From the NCBI GenBank assembly GCA_900470285.1, contig UCAG01000014.1, forward strand, positions 186,001-250,000: DNA of 64,000 bases, given 5' to 3'. Under the pieces are notes generated by a model. The model made no database searches, was not told the origin of the DNA, and saw only the letters and a program-made list of their open reading frames with translations. How positions within the stretch are numbered: the stretch's first letter is position 1; each line of letters begins with the position of its first letter. Origin of the DNA: Hyphomicrobiales bacterium (GTDB lineage Bacteria > Pseudomonadota > Alphaproteobacteria > Rhizobiales > Rhizobiaceae). Both the position numbers and the translations under genes were made by a program. This document shows positions 1 through 8,522 of the stretch, piece after piece.

Positions 1-286
1 TCACACGGCGCGGCGGAATGTGACGGGCGCGATCGATGTTTTCAACCGGCTTCAGCAGAGACTGATAACCCTGTACGGCATGGGCGCGAAATTCGGTGAA
101 ACCGTTCAGGCCAAGCGCTTTGACAAAACGTGTGATGGTGGCGGTAGAGGTTTCGGTGGCTGTTGCCAGCTCTTCAATGCCCATTGTGGCAACCGGAAAG
201 GGGTTCGTCAGCACGAAATCAGCAATTTTCTGCTGATTGGCTGTCAGGCGTGACCACTGTGCTTCAATAAGCGCCGGTAGATTCAC
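1..286 (-). CDS. RpiR/MurR family transcriptional regulator, N-terminal part (truncated by window edge)
   Basis: The minus-strand frame from a GTG at 286 is open to the window edge, about 95 codons. It encodes the N-terminal helix-turn-helix domain of the RpiR family: the segment IADFVLTNP is followed by GIEELATATETSTATITRF, which is the recognition-helix region. Full family members are about 280-300 residues with a C-terminal SIS sugar-phosphate domain, which would lie outside the window. The GTG is chosen because GAGGGGGAAA lies just upstream, while the nearby ATG at about 303 is out of frame. Such proteins usually sense sugar phosphates and control sugar catabolism. The ligand cannot be told here. 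A palindrome at 341-359 lies upstream and could be its own operator. Confidence 0.85.
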   Translation of the reverse strand, partial: MNLPALIEAQWSRLTANQQKIADFVLTNPFPVATMGIEELATATETSTATITRFVKALGLNGFTEFRAHAVQGYQSLLKPVENIDRARHIPPRRV

Positions 287-340
287 CGATCTTTCCCCCT
301 CATTATTCTCCCGAAAAAAATCCTATCAAAAAAGATTCAA

Positions 341-359
341 AATGAAAATCTTTTTCATT
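341..359. promoter_or_regulatory. Candidate RpiR-type operator palindrome
   Basis: AATGAAAA-TCT-TTTTCATT is a perfect 8-bp inverted repeat with a 3-bp spacer, in the AT-rich gap between the start of the RpiR-like gene (286) and the end of the MocR-like gene (473). Its position upstream of the regulator start suggests autoregulation. Assignment to RpiR is inferred from location and symmetry only. Confidence 0.45.
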
Positions 360-472
360 AAAGTGTCACAGAAATAAATTTCTACGATACAGAATGAAAT
401 TCAGCCGCTGTTCGGATGGGAACAGCGGCCTGAAACAGGTTCAACAGAGAGGGAGCCGAAGGCTTTGTTATT

Positions 473-1909
473 TCAGGCTTTTGACCGCGCCAATATCTGA
501 ACCATCCGTGCGAGTTCGGCTTCACTTGAATTGGCAAAGCCAATGCGGAAAGCCTCTGTGGCACGGCTTTTATCCAACTCAAAATGCGCACCGGGCAAGA
601 CGGAGAGGCCGGAACGGGCAGCATTTTCAGACCATGTTTGTGCGCAAAGTCCCTGATTGAGTCTGAACCAGATGGCCAAACCACCGGCCGGAAGTGAGAA
701 CCGGCCGTCTTCGCCGAGTAAGTTTTGCAATTGTCCGGCGAGAAAATCGCGCCTTGCGTGATAAATCCGGCGGGCTTTGCGGGCATGGCGCTTGATAGTG
801 CCGTCAGCGAGAAGGTCACTCAGGGCAAGTTCCAGCGGCAGGTCGCCTTGCCGGTCAATCGCCTCACGGTGCCGGATCATCCGCTTGAGAATATCCGCCG
901 GTGCAACAGCATAGCCGATACGAATACCCGGAGCCAGAACCTTGGACAGGGAACCGAGATAGATAACCGGCAGTTCCTTGCCGGAACGCGCCGTTAGTGG
1001 CAGGACGGGACGGCCGTCATAGCGATATTCATTGTCATAATCATCTTCGATAATGACCAGTCCGTAACGCTGTGCAATATCAAACAGGCGCAGGCGTCTT
1101 GCGGCGCCGAGCGTGACTGTTGTCGGATATTGATGATGCGGTGTCAGGTAAACGGCTTTGAGTTGCGGGTCTTGTCGGGCAAGTGCTTCAAGAGCATCAA
1201 CATCAATGCCGCCTTCATCCACTGCTATGCCGCAGATGTCTGCGCCCGCTGCACGAAATGCTGACCACGCCAAAGGATAACCCGGCTGTTCGACGGCAAT
1301 TTTTGTGCCGGGCTCAATGATTGCTTTTGCAGCCAGAAACAGCGCCATCTGGCTGCCGCGGGTAATGAGGATATCTTTCTCAGTTGCCACCAGACCGCGC
1401 TCGACATTCAGATAGGCTGAAAGATTTTCCCGCAGGGATTTATTGCCCGCCGGATCACTGTATGAGCCGCCATGGGTGAAATTGGTGCTTGTTAGTGCAC
1501 GGCGGAAAGCCTGTGCAAAAGCGGTGGTCGGCAGCAGGCGTGCATCCGGCGCGCCGTCAGAAAATTTGAGCGTAAAAAGCGGCAGATTGCTGTTCACCGG
1601 AGAGGGTTGTTTTCCGGCCGGTGCTGTTTTTCCCGAGCCGGAAACGTCCGGCAGGTCATGGGAAACAAAGGTGCCGCGCGAAGGTTCCGCTGAAAGCCAG
1701 CCCTGCATTGTCAGTTCGTGATAGGCCGCATCAACAGTATTGCGGTTGAGTTTGAGTGTTTGCGCCAGCGAACGTGTGCCGGGCAATGCCGCGCCGGGTT
1801 TAAGGCGGCCGCGTTCAATCTCGCCGATAATGGAGCGGGCTAAGGCTAGAAAAATCGGTTCCCGTTCGCGGGCAGAGACTTCGATTGCAAGTGCGGTACT
1901 TTTTCTCAT
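473..1909 (-). CDS. MocR/PdxR-like GntR-family regulator with aminotransferase domain
   Basis: A 478-residue protein. An N-terminal winged helix (about residues 10-80, with the GntR-type segment GRLKPGAALPGTRSLAQTL) is fused to a fold-type-I aminotransferase-like domain (about 110-478). The PLP-lysine region is visible as YLGSLSKVLAPGIRIGY, and the Asp motif as IIEDDYDNEYRYDG. MocR proteins bind PLP and sometimes an amino compound and regulate PLP, GABA or taurine metabolism. The ATG at 1909 is preferred over a GTG at 1912 because AGG sits six bases upstream. The MOSC gene lies upstream in the same direction, 74 bp away. No obvious target operon adjoins it, so the regulon is unknown. Confidence 0.9.
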   Translation of the reverse strand: MRKSTALAIEVSAREREPIFLALARSIIGEIERGRLKPGAALPGTRSLAQTLKLNRNTVDAAYHELTMQGWLSAEPSRGTFVSHDLPDVSGSGKTAPAGKQPSPVNSNLPLFTLKFSDGAPDARLLPTTAFAQAFRRALTSTNFTHGGSYSDPAGNKSLRENLSAYLNVERGLVATEKDILITRGSQMALFLAAKAIIEPGTKIAVEQPGYPLAWSAFRAAGADICGIAVDEGGIDVDALEALARQDPQLKAVYLTPHHQYPTTVTLGAARRLRLFDIAQRYGLVIIEDDYDNEYRYDGRPVLPLTARSGKELPVIYLGSLSKVLAPGIRIGYAVAPADILKRMIRHREAIDRQGDLPLELALSDLLADGTIKRHARKARRIYHARRDFLAGQLQNLLGEDGRFSLPAGGLAIWFRLNQGLCAQTWSENAARSGLSVLPGAHFELDKSRATEAFRIGFANSSEAELARMVQILARSKA

Positions 1910-1929
1910 CACAGACCTGAATTGATAGA

Positions 1930-1945
1930 AGGCAGGATACTGCCT
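1930..1945. promoter_or_regulatory. Short inverted repeat upstream of MocR-like gene
   Basis: AGGCAG-GATA-CTGCCT forms a 6-bp stem with a 4-base loop, 20 to 36 bp upstream of the MocR-like start codon. There is no following T-tract, so it is more likely an operator or intercistronic hairpin than a terminator. The evidence is weak. Confidence 0.3.
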
Positions 1946-1983
1946 GTTCCATATTAGAGCGGAAGAGAGGCTTCAGACGCCGG

Positions 1984-2661
1984 TCAGCCTTGCAGGCGGC
2001 GTGACCAGTCCTCCGTTTTCCGTGTGGCCAGACGTTTGACAGCATAATCGCGCCAACTCTGCGCAAGATGTTCAAGATCAGCCATCACAGCCAGTTCTGC
2101 AAAATTCAGCGTGTCGACATATAAAATATGCCACGCCTTGCGGATGGTCCAGTCAGGTGAGGGGCGTTCAATCAGTCGTAATGTATCGCCGGCTTCAACA
2201 AAGCCCTCCTGCAGAACACGATAATACCAGCCGGTTCGGCCGCTGCGCTGGACGCGCAGAGACATGTCGCCGGTATCAAAGCGGAAATTAAGCTTCCAGC
2301 AGGGCTGCCGCCCCTGACTGACCTGAATAATGGCGTCGCCAGCCTGAAATATATCCCCGATTGCAATATTTTCTTCTGTCAGGCCGGTGGTCGAAATATT
2401 TTCGCCGAACGCGCCTGCCTGTTGCAAGACATCCCGCTCGCCGATTTCCTGCTTCCAGACTGCATAATGTTCATAGGCGTAATGATGAATAGCCTTTTCC
2501 GGCCCGCCGTGATGCTTGCGATCGCCTTGTGCATCCTTGGTAAGGCCTTCGGTGCCGAGCCAGTTCTTGCCCTGTGACGGGATTTTGGCAATTGCACTGG
2601 GGGCTTCGCGGGGCCCGAGTGGGGCGACGGAACCGGTCAGAACTGTATTTATCGAAATCAT
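1984..2661 (-). CDS. MOSC domain-containing protein (YiiM-like)
   Basis: A 225-residue protein resembling YiiM-type MOSC proteins, a beta-strand domain that can bind a molybdenum cofactor sulfur carrier. The conserved segments KHHGGPEKAIHHYAYEHY, GAFGENISTTGL and the cysteine-bearing GRQPCWKLNFRF are present. In this family that Cys is the candidate sulfur or cofactor-binding residue, and YiiM relatives act in Moco-dependent reduction of N-hydroxylated compounds. The ATG at 2661 is chosen over one at 2694, because the latter lies inside a perfect hairpin stem and lacks a ribosome site. AGAGAA precedes 2661. The exact substrate is not known. Confidence 0.85.
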   Translation of the reverse strand: MISINTVLTGSVAPLGPREAPSAIAKIPSQGKNWLGTEGLTKDAQGDRKHHGGPEKAIHHYAYEHYAVWKQEIGERDVLQQAGAFGENISTTGLTEENIAIGDIFQAGDAIIQVSQGRQPCWKLNFRFDTGDMSLRVQRSGRTGWYYRVLQEGFVEAGDTLRLIERPSPDWTIRKAWHILYVDTLNFAELAVMADLEHLAQSWRDYAVKRLATRKTEDWSRRLQG

Positions 2662-2693
2662 ATCTGCGTTCTCTGGGCATAAGGAGAGAGCCA

Positions 2694-2729
2694 TTTCTGA
2701 TCAATATCATGTTTGATATTGATCAGAAA
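2694..2729. terminator. Perfect 16-bp hairpin directly after tRNA-Cys
   Basis: TTTCTGATCAATATCA pairs perfectly with TGATATTGATCAGAAA around a 4-base loop. The hairpin touches the encoded CCA end of tRNA-Cys (2730) and precedes the MOSC gene on the same strand. No U-tract follows on the minus strand, so it may serve as a 3' processing or attenuation structure rather than a classical terminator. Confidence 0.55.
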
Positions 2730-2803
2730 TGGAGGCCGATCTTGGATTTGAACCAAGCTGAACGGATTTGCAATCCGTTGCGTAACCTCTCCGCCATTCG
2801 GCC
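2730..2803 (-). tRNA. tRNA-Cys (anticodon GCA)
   Basis: Reading the minus strand, the sequence folds as a cloverleaf. The acceptor starts GGCCGAA and ends ATCGGCC, followed by discriminator T and an encoded CCA. The anticodon arm ACGGATTGCAAATCCGT places GCA in the loop, and the T arm reads TTGG-TTCAAAT-CCAA. The last acceptor pair is an A-A mismatch, otherwise the pairing is good. The length is 74 nt with CCA. Confidence 0.95.
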
Positions 2804-3036
2804 TGATCTTGGGTCTTAGGGTCGTGCGATTTTAAAAATATCTTGGGAGGATGTTTTGTAAAACCGTCTCCTGAATAATGCTGTTCAGGGTAAAGCGGAT
2901 GGTCCGGTTTTTATATTTTGATCAGGCCGGTAACGCTGCGTAATGCATAGAAACACAGAATAAGAAGCCAGATTAATCAGTATATCTGCCAGTCAACCGG
3001 CCTGTTGTTGTCGGATTATTTCTGCCATCGCTTTTA

Positions 3037-4206
3037 TTACAGGTCGAGATTGCGCAGCCAGTTCTCAAAACTGACCTGCTTGCTGTTCGGTACAGGAAAA
3101 TCTGTCGGTTCCGGATGTGGTGCGGATAGGTTTTTGCGTACTTTGCTCGGGCTGACGCCGAATTCATTGGTGAATGCACGGGTGAAATTTGCGGCAACAT
3201 CAAAACCCGCTGTTTGGGCAATATCCAGAATTCTGTCCTGATTGGCCGGATCCTGCAATGTTTCATAGGCCGCTTGCAGACGTTGTTTGCGGATATAATT
3301 CAGGACGCCGCCATGAGACTCGAACAGTTGATAAAGCCGCGTGCGGGATATGCCGACCGACCGGCAGATTTTCTCTGCTGTGAGTTGCGGATCGTGAAGA
3401 TTGTGATGAATGTAGTGATGCACCCGCTCCATGGTTCCGAAGCCGATTTGCCCCGGATGGTTATGGTCTGAGCGGACGCAGGGCTCAACGCCGTTCACAA
3501 TCATATTCCTGATTGTTTGTACGATGCCGGGCAGGTCATCCAGTGTCAGCGAGGGTAAATGTGTTTCAACTTGAGCCAGAAAATTCGCCAGCAGCGTGGC
3601 AAGTGTACCTGACAGAATGGAATTATTGACAGACTTGAATAGACCGGCCTCGCCGGAAAACAGGCTGTATGGCATATAGAGCAGCACAATTTCAGAACTG
3701 GTGCAGCGCCCCCGATAGGGGTGTCCGAGTGTGCGGAAGGCCACACGACCCGAGCCGGTTTTAATGACCTTGCCGTCAACCTCCGTCCATGCCTGCCCGC
3801 TGCGTCTTAGTCCCAGATACCAGTGATCAATCGGGCTGTAGCGCAATTGTGCAGCTGTGCGGGCGTAGCTATAGGCATCACTTTGTTGCCGGACAAACAG
3901 CATTTTCCCGAAATGCCAGACAGTATGGGTCGCGAAAAATCCGTCTTCAGGCAAAACATTGTCCGGTAAACGGACATCAATAATCGGCCGCATATAGGCG
4001 CGCCATGCCTCGAATTGCTCTTTAGGGGGCAGATCCTGCGTGGAGAAACGCAGTGATGGTAAAGGCGGCGCGGTTGAGGGAATGATCACCGGCTCAATGA
4101 CATCCTGACCTGTGCGGGGGAAGCGACGGCGCTCAACCTGCGGCCATGTTATTTCAGCTCTCAGCCGGTCAGTGTTTTCTTCCGGGGTGTCAGACTGCTT
4201 ATGCAT
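3037..4206 (-). CDS. cuxR: AraC-family regulator with PilZ-like c-di-GMP motif, CuxR-like
   Basis: A 389-residue regulator. The C-terminal third holds the two-helix-turn-helix AraC domain (HNLHDPQLTAEKICRSVGIS, then ILDIAQTAGFDVAANFTRAF and the closing GVSPSKVRK). The N-terminal part is an AraC-binding-like beta barrel. Residues 25-31 read ERRRFPR, the RxxxR signature of PilZ c-di-GMP receptors. In Sinorhizobium, CuxR is an AraC activator that binds c-di-GMP in a PilZ-like way and switches on the adjacent uxs1 polysaccharide operon. Here the same gene is divergent from a uxs operon, which supports orthology. The ATG at 4206 follows GGGAGGAAG with good spacing, so the in-frame GTG at 4224 is less likely. 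Ligand binding itself is inferred. Confidence 0.85.
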   Translation of the reverse strand: MHKQSDTPEENTDRLRAEITWPQVERRRFPRTGQDVIEPVIIPSTAPPLPSLRFSTQDLPPKEQFEAWRAYMRPIIDVRLPDNVLPEDGFFATHTVWHFGKMLFVRQQSDAYSYARTAAQLRYSPIDHWYLGLRRSGQAWTEVDGKVIKTGSGRVAFRTLGHPYRGRCTSSEIVLLYMPYSLFSGEAGLFKSVNNSILSGTLATLLANFLAQVETHLPSLTLDDLPGIVQTIRNMIVNGVEPCVRSDHNHPGQIGFGTMERVHHYIHHNLHDPQLTAEKICRSVGISRTRLYQLFESHGGVLNYIRKQRLQAAYETLQDPANQDRILDIAQTAGFDVAANFTRAFTNEFGVSPSKVRKNLSAPHPEPTDFPVPNSKQVSFENWLRNLDL

Positions 4207-4496
4207 CCGCTTCCTCCCGTCCACTGCATCTCTTCGCAGTGAAAGCCCGTGAAATCTCTCAGCACATCATCTTCGGGCAATATCTTATCATATAAAATAA
4301 GAAATGTACGAAATGATAATTTTCAGGATGCAGCGATAACGACAATCCTTTGACGGAGCAGTATATAGTATATGAAAGTAATTTCGTTAAAATTCCGTTT
4401 ATATTTTGAGTATTTTTATTAAGTTTACTTAAGTAATTTCATTAAATTTCTTTTTACATCAATGCAGATTTAAAGATGAATTTGATGGAGTTGAAG
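4207..4496. promoter_or_regulatory. Divergent promoter region between cuxR-like gene and uxs operon, with direct repeats
   Basis: A 290-bp AT-rich gap between two divergent genes. It contains the near-identical direct repeats AAGTAATTTCGTTAAAATTC (4376-4395) and AAGTAATTTCATTAAATTTC (4431-4450), 55 bp apart in the same orientation. AraC-type proteins often bind direct repeats, so these are candidate operator sites. A TTGACG at 4350 could be a -35 element, but no well-spaced -10 box is clear. Confidence 0.5.
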
Positions 4497-5549
4497 ATGA
4501 GTGAACTTAATCAACAAATTGGTAATCAGTCTGGCAGAACACCTGTACGTGAGCTTTATACTGTTCAGTCGGATATATTACATAAGCAGATTATTGTTAC
4601 AGGCGGAGCCGGTTTTCTCGGTTCGCATCTCTGTGAGCGTCTTCTTCGTTCAGGCCATCGGGTTATCTGTGTTGATAATTTTTCAACCGGTAGCAAGCAG
4701 AATATTATGCATCTGCTTGGCTATGACACTTTCAGTGTTATTGACCATGATATTGTTGAGCCATTCGATCTGGAAGCGGATGAGATCTACAATCTCGCTT
4801 GTCCCGCATCGCCACCGCATTATCAGGCCGACCCTGTGCATACAACGCTGACCAGTGTGCTGGGCGCGTATAATCTGCTGACACTGGCTGCCCGCTATAA
4901 TGCCCGTATTTTTCAGGCATCAACATCAGAGGTTTATGGCGACCCGCATATTCATCCGCAGGTCGAAACCTATTGGGGCAATGTCAATCCGTTCGGCCCG
5001 CGCTCCTGCTATGATGAGGGAAAGCGCTGTGCGGAAACCCTGTTTTTCGACTTCCACAAAGCTTATGATACCGAAATAAAAATCGTCAGGATTTTCAATA
5101 CTTTCGGTCCGCATATGCGGCCGGATGACGGGCGTGTGGTCTCCAATTTTATTGTTCAGGCGCTGAAGGGCGAGGACATTACGATTTACGGTGACGGCAC
5201 TCAGACCCGTTCCTTCTGCTATGTGGATGACCTGATCGAAGGTTTTGTCCGTTTGATGGCGGCCGATGCATCTGTGACAGGACCGGTTAATCTGGGCAAT
5301 CCCGGTGAGTTCATGATCGGTGAACTGGCGAAGATCGTGATTGATCTGACAGGCTCCCGCTCGCGTATTGTTCACCATCCGCTGCCTGTCGATGATCCGC
5401 GTCAGCGCCGTCCTGATATCTCGCTTGCAATGCGTGAACTGGGCTGGCAGCCGCAGGTGCAACTGACCGAAGGTCTGGAAAAGACAATCACCTATTTTGA
5501 CAGTCGTCTGAGCCTCTCCGGATACAGATTACGGGAGATGGCCAGATGA
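4497..5549 (+). CDS. uxs: UDP-glucuronate decarboxylase (UDP-xylose synthase)
   Basis: A 350-residue extended short-chain dehydrogenase. It has the NAD-binding motif [10 protein letters not shown] (near residue 40), TSEVYGDP, the catalytic SCYDEGKR typical of UDP-xylose synthases, RIFNTFGP, and [14 protein letters not shown]. Eukaryotic and rhizobial UXS enzymes share these blocks. It would convert UDP-glucuronate (made by the dehydrogenase at 8523) to UDP-xylose in the cytoplasm. The ATG at 4497 is chosen because GGAG lies six bases upstream. An in-frame ATG at 4476 is possible but lacks a ribosome site. First gene of the polysaccharide operon, overlapping the next gene by 4 nt. Confidence 0.93.
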   Translation: MSELNQQIGNQSGRTPVRELYTVQSDILHKQIIVTGGAGFLGSHLCERLLRSGHRVICVDNFSTGSKQNIMHLLGYDTFSVIDHDIVEPFDLEADEIYNLACPASPPHYQADPVHTTLTSVLGAYNLLTLAARYNARIFQASTSEVYGDPHIHPQVETYWGNVNPFGPRSCYDEGKRCAETLFFDFHKAYDTEIKIVRIFNTFGPHMRPDDGRVVSNFIVQALKGEDITIYGDGTQTRSFCYVDDLIEGFVRLMAADASVTGPVNLGNPGEFMIGELAKIVIDLTGSRSRIVHHPLPVDDPRQRRPDISLAMRELGWQPQVQLTEGLEKTITYFDSRLSLSGYRLREMAR

Positions 5550-6532
5550 CAGCAAAGCGCATTCTGATTACGGGCGGTGCCGGTTATATCGGGAGCCATA
5601 CAGCCAAGCTTCTGAAATTCCGGGGTATTGAGCCGGTTGTTTATGACAATTTATCCACGGGGCACCGGTCTTCCGTGCGCTATGGTCCTCTTGTTCAGGC
5701 GGATATTCTGGACACGATGCTGCTGACGGAAACGATCCTGCGCTACATGCCGGTTGCTGTTATTCATTTTGCCGCGTCTGCTTATGTTGGGGAATCCGTT
5801 ACAGATCCTGCAAAATATTACCGTAATAATGTCTGCGGAACTTTGTCCTTACTGGATGCCTGTCGCGAGACAGGGCTGGATAAGGTTATCTTTTCTTCGA
5901 GCTGCGCCACTTATGGCGTGCCGGCAAATCTGCCGGTTGCGGAAACTGCCGCCCAAATCCCTGTCAGCCCTTATGGTCAGACCAAGCTGATCGCTGAACA
6001 TATGCTGGCTGATTATGCCTCGGCCTTCGGACTGCGTTATGTGGCTTTGCGCTATTTCAATGCCTGCGGCGCTGATCCGGAAGGTGAACTGGGAGAGTGG
6101 CATGATCCGGAAACCCATCTCATTCCTCGCGCGCTGTTGGCAGCAGCCGGAAAAATCGCGCAGCTTGAGATTTTCGGGGATGATTATGACACCGAAGACG
6201 GCACCTGTGTGCGGGATTATATTCATGTCACCGATCTCGCCCGCGCGCATGTTCTGGCTTACGACTATCTTGCCGGTGGCGGTGACAATCTTGCTGTCAA
6301 TCTCGGTACAGGACATGGCTCATCTATCCGCGAAATCCTTAGTACGATCGACAAGGTAACCGGTCATCCGGTTCCCGTTATTATCCGTCCGCGTCGTGCA
6401 GGCGATCCGCCGGCTCTTTATGCCGATCCCGCTCTTGCACGCCATATGCTCGGCTTTGAACCGCAATATTCGGATCTGGAAACAATCGTCCGGACTGCGG
6501 CTCCTTTCTTCGGACTGGAGGCGAGATCATGA
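5546..6532 (+). CDS. uxe: UDP-sugar 4-epimerase (GalE family, probably UDP-xylose 4-epimerase)
   Basis: A 328-residue GalE-type epimerase. It has [14 protein letters not shown] at the N terminus, the SSSCATYG strand, catalytic YGQTK, and [10 protein letters not shown]. The length matches bacterial GalE. In sequence alone it could be a UDP-glucose 4-epimerase. Its place directly after UDP-xylose synthase, as in the Sinorhizobium uxs1-uxe pair, points to UDP-xylose/UDP-arabinose interconversion, giving the arabinose donor for the polysaccharide. It overlaps uxs through ATGA and overlaps the glycosyltransferase by 4 nt, which implies translational coupling. Confidence 0.88.
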   Translation: MTAKRILITGGAGYIGSHTAKLLKFRGIEPVVYDNLSTGHRSSVRYGPLVQADILDTMLLTETILRYMPVAVIHFAASAYVGESVTDPAKYYRNNVCGTLSLLDACRETGLDKVIFSSSCATYGVPANLPVAETAAQIPVSPYGQTKLIAEHMLADYASAFGLRYVALRYFNACGADPEGELGEWHDPETHLIPRALLAAAGKIAQLEIFGDDYDTEDGTCVRDYIHVTDLARAHVLAYDYLAGGGDNLAVNLGTGHGSSIREILSTIDKVTGHPVPVIIRPRRAGDPPALYADPALARHMLGFEPQYSDLETIVRTAAPFFGLEARS

Positions 6533-8382
6533 CACTTCCTGCCGTCGACAGACAAAAGTCTTTCACGCTGAATGGTGAACCGCTGCTGGCATCCGTATTT
6601 CAGGGCTACAGACGGGCAGAATATATTGCCGGTGTTGCCATATGGCTGGCGGCTTTCATCTATTTCTGGGTCTGGTGGCTGCAGCCTGAACATCATGTGA
6701 GTGTATTCGGCAGTATTGTTGCAACGCTGGTGCTGGCCTGGCTCACATTGCTGCCAGCCTATTTTCTGGGCATGTTTTATTTTGCGGTTAAGCCCGTCGG
6801 TGCATTGCGCATACCGGAGAACAGCCGGATTGCCATGGTTGTGACCAAGGCACCGTCGGAACCATTCTCAATTGTCGCTGAAACTTTGCTGGCGATGCTT
6901 GCGCAGACACAGGCGCATGATACCTGGCTTGCGGATGAAGACCCGTCACCGGAAACACTGGCATGGTGCCGCACGCACGGGGTTTTCGTATCGACACGTA
7001 AAGGCCGCGATGATTATCACCGGCAGACATGGCCACGCCGTACGCGCTGCAAAGAAGGCAATCTTGCGTTTTTCTACGATCATTACGGCTATGCGCATTA
7101 TGATTTTGTTGCGCAGCTTGATGCCGATCATGTGCCCGAACCGGATTATCTCTGGCAGATGTTGCGGCCATTCGCTGATCCGGCTGTCGGTTATGTTTCC
7201 GCACCCAGTATTTGCGACCGCAATGCTGCGGAAAGCTGGTCGGCACGCGGCAGGCTCTATGCGGAAGCCAATGTTCACGGTTCCTTGCAGGCAGGTTATA
7301 GCGGTGGTTTTGCGCCGATGTGCATCGGCTCGCATTATGCGGTGCGCACTGTAGCGCTCAAGGAAATTGGTGGTCTTGGGCCGGAACTTGCTGAAGATCA
7401 TTCCACAACGCTGATGATGAACGCTTATGGCTGGCGTGGAGTTCATGCGATTGATGCGATTGCGCATGGCGACGGTCCCCGCACTTTCGGCGATCTGATT
7501 ACACAGGAATTTCAGTGGGCACGCAGCATTGTGATGATCCTGCTGCAATATTCGCCGGATATGATCCCGCGTCTGTCGCCGCGCCTGCGTTTCCAGTTTT
7601 TGTTTTCGCAGCTTTGGTATCCGTTGTTTTCGCTGCTCACAGCAACACTTTTTGCCATGCCGGTTATTGCGCTTATTCGCGGTGAGAATTTCGTGGCCGT
7701 CACTTATCCTGACTTTCTCACGCATTTTGTGCCGCTGTCGCTGATCCTGCTGGTTTTCGCTTATCGCTGGCGGGCAACCGGAACATTCCGGCCTGAGAAC
7801 GGTAAAATTCTGAGCTGGGAGAGCGCGCTCTTTCTGCTCGCCCGCTGGCCTTGGGCACTGGCAGGCTCGGTTGCGGCATTACGCGACTGGATGACCGGAT
7901 CTTTTGTGGATTTCCGCGTGACACCGAAGGGAACATCCGAGGTTGATCCGCTGCCTTTCAGGGTTCTGGTTCCTTACGCCTTTGTTGCGCTCGGTTCCGT
8001 ATTGGCGGTGTTTCTTGTGCCAGATGCCGGCGAAAGCCGTGGCTTCTACCTGTTCGCCATTCTCAACAGCGTGACCTATGCAGTGCTGCTGATCGTGGTG
8101 CTGGTACGGCACAGCGTGGAAAACAAAGTACGCATGACCACGCGCTATTACCGTCCGGCAGTGTTGGCAACCATTCTGTCTCTCATCCTTCTGCCCGGAA
8201 TTGCGACCTTTGAGCGGGGACGTGAAAGCCTCGAAGTGCTTGCCTGGGGCGCAAAACATGTCCGGCTTTTTGATGAACGCTATTCGGCAGCCGGTGCCGG
8301 TGTCGGCGGACAATCGCTGCGCATAACAACATTCAGACCGCATTGGCGCTCCGGCGCATCAACAAACATATCGGAAGATTAG
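6529..8382 (+). CDS. Membrane-bound processive glycosyltransferase, family 2 (cellulose-synthase-like)
   Basis: A 617-residue membrane enzyme. Two N-terminal transmembrane helices (about 25-85) precede a cytoplasmic GT2 domain. That domain has QLDADHVPEP (D,D and DxD motifs), the acceptor-site ELAEDHSTT, and QEFQWARS, a variant of the QxxRW motif of processive synthases. Several further helices follow (about 355-555). The Sinorhizobium APS locus has a BcsA-like transferase at the same place. It probably polymerises and extrudes the polysaccharide across the inner membrane. No C-terminal PilZ domain is visible, so c-di-GMP control would act through the AraC-type regulator. Its TAG stop codon is the first triplet of the downstream palindromic element. 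Confidence 0.9.
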   Translation: MTLPAVDRQKSFTLNGEPLLASVFQGYRRAEYIAGVAIWLAAFIYFWVWWLQPEHHVSVFGSIVATLVLAWLTLLPAYFLGMFYFAVKPVGALRIPENSRIAMVVTKAPSEPFSIVAETLLAMLAQTQAHDTWLADEDPSPETLAWCRTHGVFVSTRKGRDDYHRQTWPRRTRCKEGNLAFFYDHYGYAHYDFVAQLDADHVPEPDYLWQMLRPFADPAVGYVSAPSICDRNAAESWSARGRLYAEANVHGSLQAGYSGGFAPMCIGSHYAVRTVALKEIGGLGPELAEDHSTTLMMNAYGWRGVHAIDAIAHGDGPRTFGDLITQEFQWARSIVMILLQYSPDMIPRLSPRLRFQFLFSQLWYPLFSLLTATLFAMPVIALIRGENFVAVTYPDFLTHFVPLSLILLVFAYRWRATGTFRPENGKILSWESALFLLARWPWALAGSVAALRDWMTGSFVDFRVTPKGTSEVDPLPFRVLVPYAFVALGSVLAVFLVPDAGESRGFYLFAILNSVTYAVLLIVVLVRHSVENKVRMTTRYYRPAVLATILSLILLPGIATFERGRESLEVLAWGAKHVRLFDERYSAAGAGVGGQSLRITTFRPHWRSGASTNISED

Positions 8383-8482
8383 AGCGTATCCCGAAAAGTG
8401 GGAACAGGTTTTCGGATAAGATACGCGCAAAAACAAAGAGATAGAGCATTTCATCGGATTTAATCAAAACTGAAATGCTCTA
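8380..8482. repeat. Palindromic intergenic repeat, TAGAGCG...GCTCTA type
   Basis: An element of about 103 bp built from two hairpins. The first pairs GCGTATC (8384-8390) with GATACGC (8420-8426), and inside it CCGAAAA with TTTTCGG. The second is a 12-bp stem TAGAGCATTTCA/TGAAATGCTCTA (8442-8453 with 8471-8482) and a 17-nt loop. Repeats with this CCGAAAAGTGGGAA core are common between genes in Rhizobiales genomes. It provides the stop codon of the glycosyltransferase and separates it from the next gene of the operon. Confidence 0.75.
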
Positions 8483-8522
8483 GGAAATTATAACAGGGAG
8501 GCGCCTCAGGGCGTTGCAGATC

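Noticed and set aside
6946-7725. A 259-codon minus-strand ORF
   Set aside because: It is antisense to the glycosyltransferase domain and has no start or domain support.
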